Part shown: one piece after another, positions 62,021-64,000 of the stretch
Numbering within the stretch: the first letter of the stretch is position 1
How the letters are laid out: every line of letters begins with the position of its first letter
From: JAWSVE01 sp050633885
Lineage (GTDB): Bacteria; Pseudomonadota; Gammaproteobacteria; Pseudomonadales; Cellvibrionaceae
Direction: 5' to 3'
DNA: 64,000 bases
Assembly: GCA_050633885.1 (NCBI GenBank)
Contig: JBOEHK010000005.1
Coordinates: 434,001-498,000 of the forward strand
Notes under the pieces: generated by a model
What the model was told of the DNA's origin: nothing
Database searches by the model: none
The model's input: only the letters and a program-made list of their open reading frames with translations
Position numbers and translations under genes: made by a program

Positions 62021-62878
62021 GTGAGCCAATTTTTTGTTTTTATTCAACATCTTTTACCCCAGCATTTGTTATCGCGCTTAGTCGGTTTTTTCGCAGACTG
62101 CGAGATCGATTTCATCAAAAATCCTCTCACATCAGTGTTTATCAAAGTATTCAAAGTTGACATGAACGAAGCTATCGAAGAAGACCCTCATGCTTATCGA
62201 AACTTCAACGATTTTTTTATTCGCGCCATTAAACCTGAACGTCGACCACTGTCTTCAGATACCAATACCATTGCTTGTCCAGCAGACGGCGCCATCAGCC
62301 AAATAGGCGATATAGAATCAGGAAAATTATTTCAAGCTAAAGGAAAAGATTTTGACTTAACGTCACTACTCGGAGGCGATGAATATTTAAGCCAACATTT
62401 TTTGGGCGGAAAATTTGCCACTATTTATTTATCACCTAAAGATTATCATCGTGTTCACATGCCCTTTGATGGCCAATTACAAACAATGGTACACGTGCCA
62501 GGGAAATTATTTTCGGTGAATAGCGCCACGACCGAATTAGTACCGGAACTATTTTCTCGCAATGAACGTGTCGTTACTATTTTTGATACAAGCTCTGGAC
62601 CTATGGCCGTTATTTTGGTTGGCGCAATGATCGTAGCTAGTATTGAGACGGTGTGGGAAGGCCAAATAACACCCTACAAAAAACAAATTCGAACGACTGA
62701 ATATCCAAACACCTCATCAGATGTCATTTTAAATAAGGGTGAGGAAATGGGATTATTTAAACTGGGATCGACTGCTATAGTGCTGTTTGGGCCGGATTGT
62801 GTGGAATGGAATGAAGAGCTCTCTGCAGGAAGTAACGTTAAAATGGGCGAAGACATTGGGCGGCTGGCTAACGCTTAG
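62021..62878 (+). CDS. psd: Phosphatidylserine decarboxylase proenzyme
   Basis: Makes phosphatidylethanolamine at the inner membrane. 285 residues from a GTG at 62021 preceded by AAGAG. The self-cleavage motif LGST (KLGSTAIVLFG) near the C-terminus generates the pyruvoyl group. YRNFNDFFIRAIKPERRP, ACPADGAISQ and YHRVHMPFDG are conserved. The open frame runs back to an ATG at 61868, but those 51 residues (cysteine-rich and hydrophobic) have no counterpart in the family. Convergent with the HD-GYP gene, seven bp apart. Confidence 0.94.
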   Translation: MSQFFVFIQHLLPQHLLSRLVGFFADCEIDFIKNPLTSVFIKVFKVDMNEAIEEDPHAYRNFNDFFIRAIKPERRPLSSDTNTIACPADGAISQIGDIESGKLFQAKGKDFDLTSLLGGDEYLSQHFLGGKFATIYLSPKDYHRVHMPFDGQLQTMVHVPGKLFSVNSATTELVPELFSRNERVVTIFDTSSGPMAVILVGAMIVASIETVWEGQITPYKKQIRTTEYPNTSSDVILNKGEEMGLFKLGSTAIVLFGPDCVEWNEELSAGSNVKMGEDIGRLANA

Positions 62879-62885
62879 TTGATCA

Positions 62886-64000
62886 TTAATCCCAATCACG
62901 CTTGAAGCCCAGCATCGATAAAATACCTTTTTTAGGTTTTTCTTCTACGAAGTCCGCTAAGCCCGCAAACACATGCTTATCACGGATTTCCGCAATATCG
63001 ATATCATAACTTCCAGGTTCTAAATCTTGAGCTATCTCTATTTTTTCGATTTCAGCACTGGTGACTTTTCCTTTATCAATAAGAGCCTGCTTGCGTCTTT
63101 CATCTTCGGCTAGGTCGAGAATCACTGGCTTACGAATTGGACTCTTAACTGAATCCAAAACTAAAATAATTTTTGGTTTTAAACGACGCTTAAAATTCTG
63201 CTCAACCACGACACCTACTTCACCTGTACTTAATTCAACAAGAGTACCTGTCGGATATAGGCCAATGGCTCGAATAAACTCGACTACAAGCTCTTCTTGA
63301 AACTCAGAACCTCTCGCCTCATACAATTTCGCAACAGCCTTAGAAGGAGAGATAGGAAATTTTTCTCCACGTGGGTTTGTCGTTTCATCGTAAAAAGTCA
63401 CAATGCCAGCGATTTTTCCTAACAGAGGAATCTTATCCCCTCGTAAGTGGGACGGAAACCCACTACCGTTTAATCTTTCACAATGCGTTTTTACTACCGA
63501 AATAACACGTGGCTCAATACCCGGTGTTTCACGCAAAATTTGCGCACCAATTTCTACAAACTTTTCATATTGCTGATTTTCTAATGAGGTACGAGACGTT
63601 TTTTGTACCAAGCCTTTATCAAGCTTCGACTTGCCGATGTCTTTTAGAAGCACACCCAGTGCTAATGTATCTAAATCCTTTTTACTGAGGCCCGCATGCC
63701 GGCCAAATAAAATTGACCAAACCGATGATCGAACAGAATGGCTGTAGGTATATTCATCCATATCTCGAACACGAGACAGCCAGCTAAACGCATCTGGATT
63801 ACGAAGAATACTATCTACCATATCACTCGCTAAACGCTTGGTTTCAGTAACAGGAAGATCTCCGCTATCAATTTGCTTCATCACTTCACCGACAGCGCGG
63901 TGTACGCGCTGATGAAGTTGTTTCGCTCGCTTAACTTCTTTCTCAAGAGGCTCTTTTTCTAGGTAAGCCTCTCTGCGAAGTTTTAACGGAGCAACATCTA
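62886..64000 (-). CDS. HD-GYP-related domain protein with altered metal site, 5' end beyond the window
   Basis: The frame stays open to the last base of the window, so the gene is partial; a GTG at 63884 is only internal. The visible part has a charged helical linker (EKEPLEKEVKRAKQLHQRVH), then an HD-GYP-like domain. The canonical HD pair reads KD (VLLKDIGKSKL), HHE reads HCE (VVKTHCERLNG), and DGSGYP reads NGSGFP. The family normally hydrolyses cyclic di-GMP. Loss of the metal histidine suggests reduced or no activity, so a c-di-GMP-binding or scaffold role is possible. A DUF3391 domain is expected in the missing N-terminus. Confidence 0.82.
   Translation of the reverse strand, partial: DVAPLKLRREAYLEKEPLEKEVKRAKQLHQRVHRAVGEVMKQIDSGDLPVTETKRLASDMVDSILRNPDAFSWLSRVRDMDEYTYSHSVRSSVWSILFGRHAGLSKKDLDTLALGVLLKDIGKSKLDKGLVQKTSRTSLENQQYEKFVEIGAQILRETPGIEPRVISVVKTHCERLNGSGFPSHLRGDKIPLLGKIAGIVTFYDETTNPRGEKFPISPSKAVAKLYEARGSEFQEELVVEFIRAIGLYPTGTLVELSTGEVGVVVEQNFKRRLKPKIILVLDSVKSPIRKPVILDLAEDERRKQALIDKGKVTSAEIEKIEIAQDLEPGSYDIDIAEIRDKHVFAGLADFVEEKPKKGILSMLGFKRDWD

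Noticed and set aside
1..64000. tRNA, rRNA, CRISPR, insertion sequences, prophage or integrative elements
   Set aside because: Looked for TpsiC-like arms, repeated spacers, transposase motifs and long terminal repeats; none found by reading, so none reported.

Overview
The window is a stretch of a gammaproteobacterial chromosome with visibly AT-rich DNA (roughly 40 percent GC by eye, not computed). Gene order suggests the Pseudomonadales/Oceanospirillales side of the class. The block proA-nadD-rsfS-rlmH-mrdA-rodA-mltB-rlpA-dacA-ybeD-lipB-lipA, with mltB between rodA and rlpA and proA next to nadD, is the Pseudomonas-type arrangement. The block nnr-tsaE-amiB-mutL-miaA-hfq-hflX-hflK-hflC-yjeT-hisZ-purA with a neighbouring queG/orn pair is the classic gammaproteobacterial one. 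I see no rRNA, tRNA, insertion sequence, prophage or CRISPR array. The window cuts one gene at each end.

Layout. 1-10 kb: end of a hotdog thioesterase gene, a diguanylate cyclase, feoA-feoB behind a Fur-box-like site, a cysteine-cluster protein, glycerol kinase, a family III CoA-transferase and a proton-coupled peptide transporter. 9.4-15.3 kb: a LysR regulator divergent from one huge gene that fuses all four acetyl-CoA carboxylase activities, with a perfect 20-bp palindrome between them. 15.3-21.3 kb: an ElyC/YdcF-like envelope protein, then a surface lipoprotein and a TonB-dependent receptor. Upstream of that pair is a candidate Pho box with a correctly spaced -10. 21.3-27 kb: small-molecule hydrolases, a minimal two-helix potassium-type channel and a DUF255 protein. 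27-27.6 kb is an unexplained gap.

27.6-39.2 kb is one long minus-strand housekeeping block for NAD and proline synthesis, ribosome maturation, the elongasome (PBP2/RodA), peptidoglycan trimming (MltB, RlpA, PBP5) and lipoate synthesis. 39.4-43.9 kb holds a glycine-zipper protein, a PepSY protein and a PhoP/PhoQ-like two-component system, with a convergent LysR gene. 43.9-44.9 kb is a gene-poor kilobase with a complete tiny transcription unit: promoter, ribosome site, 33-codon membrane-peptide ORF and terminator. 44.9-59 kb is the purA-to-nnr block. Between hflC and yjeT lies a candidate structured small RNA with its own extended -10 promoter. 59-64 kb: queG, orn, a sulfurtransferase, psd and the 3' part of a degenerate HD-GYP gene.

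Most of the window is conserved core genome. The parts most worth a second look are the Pho-box-linked lipoprotein/receptor pair, the small RNA candidate at 47.8-47.95 kb, the 33-residue peptide unit at 44.5-44.8 kb, the fused carboxylase with its palindromic operator, and the HD-GYP protein that has lost its metal-binding histidine.
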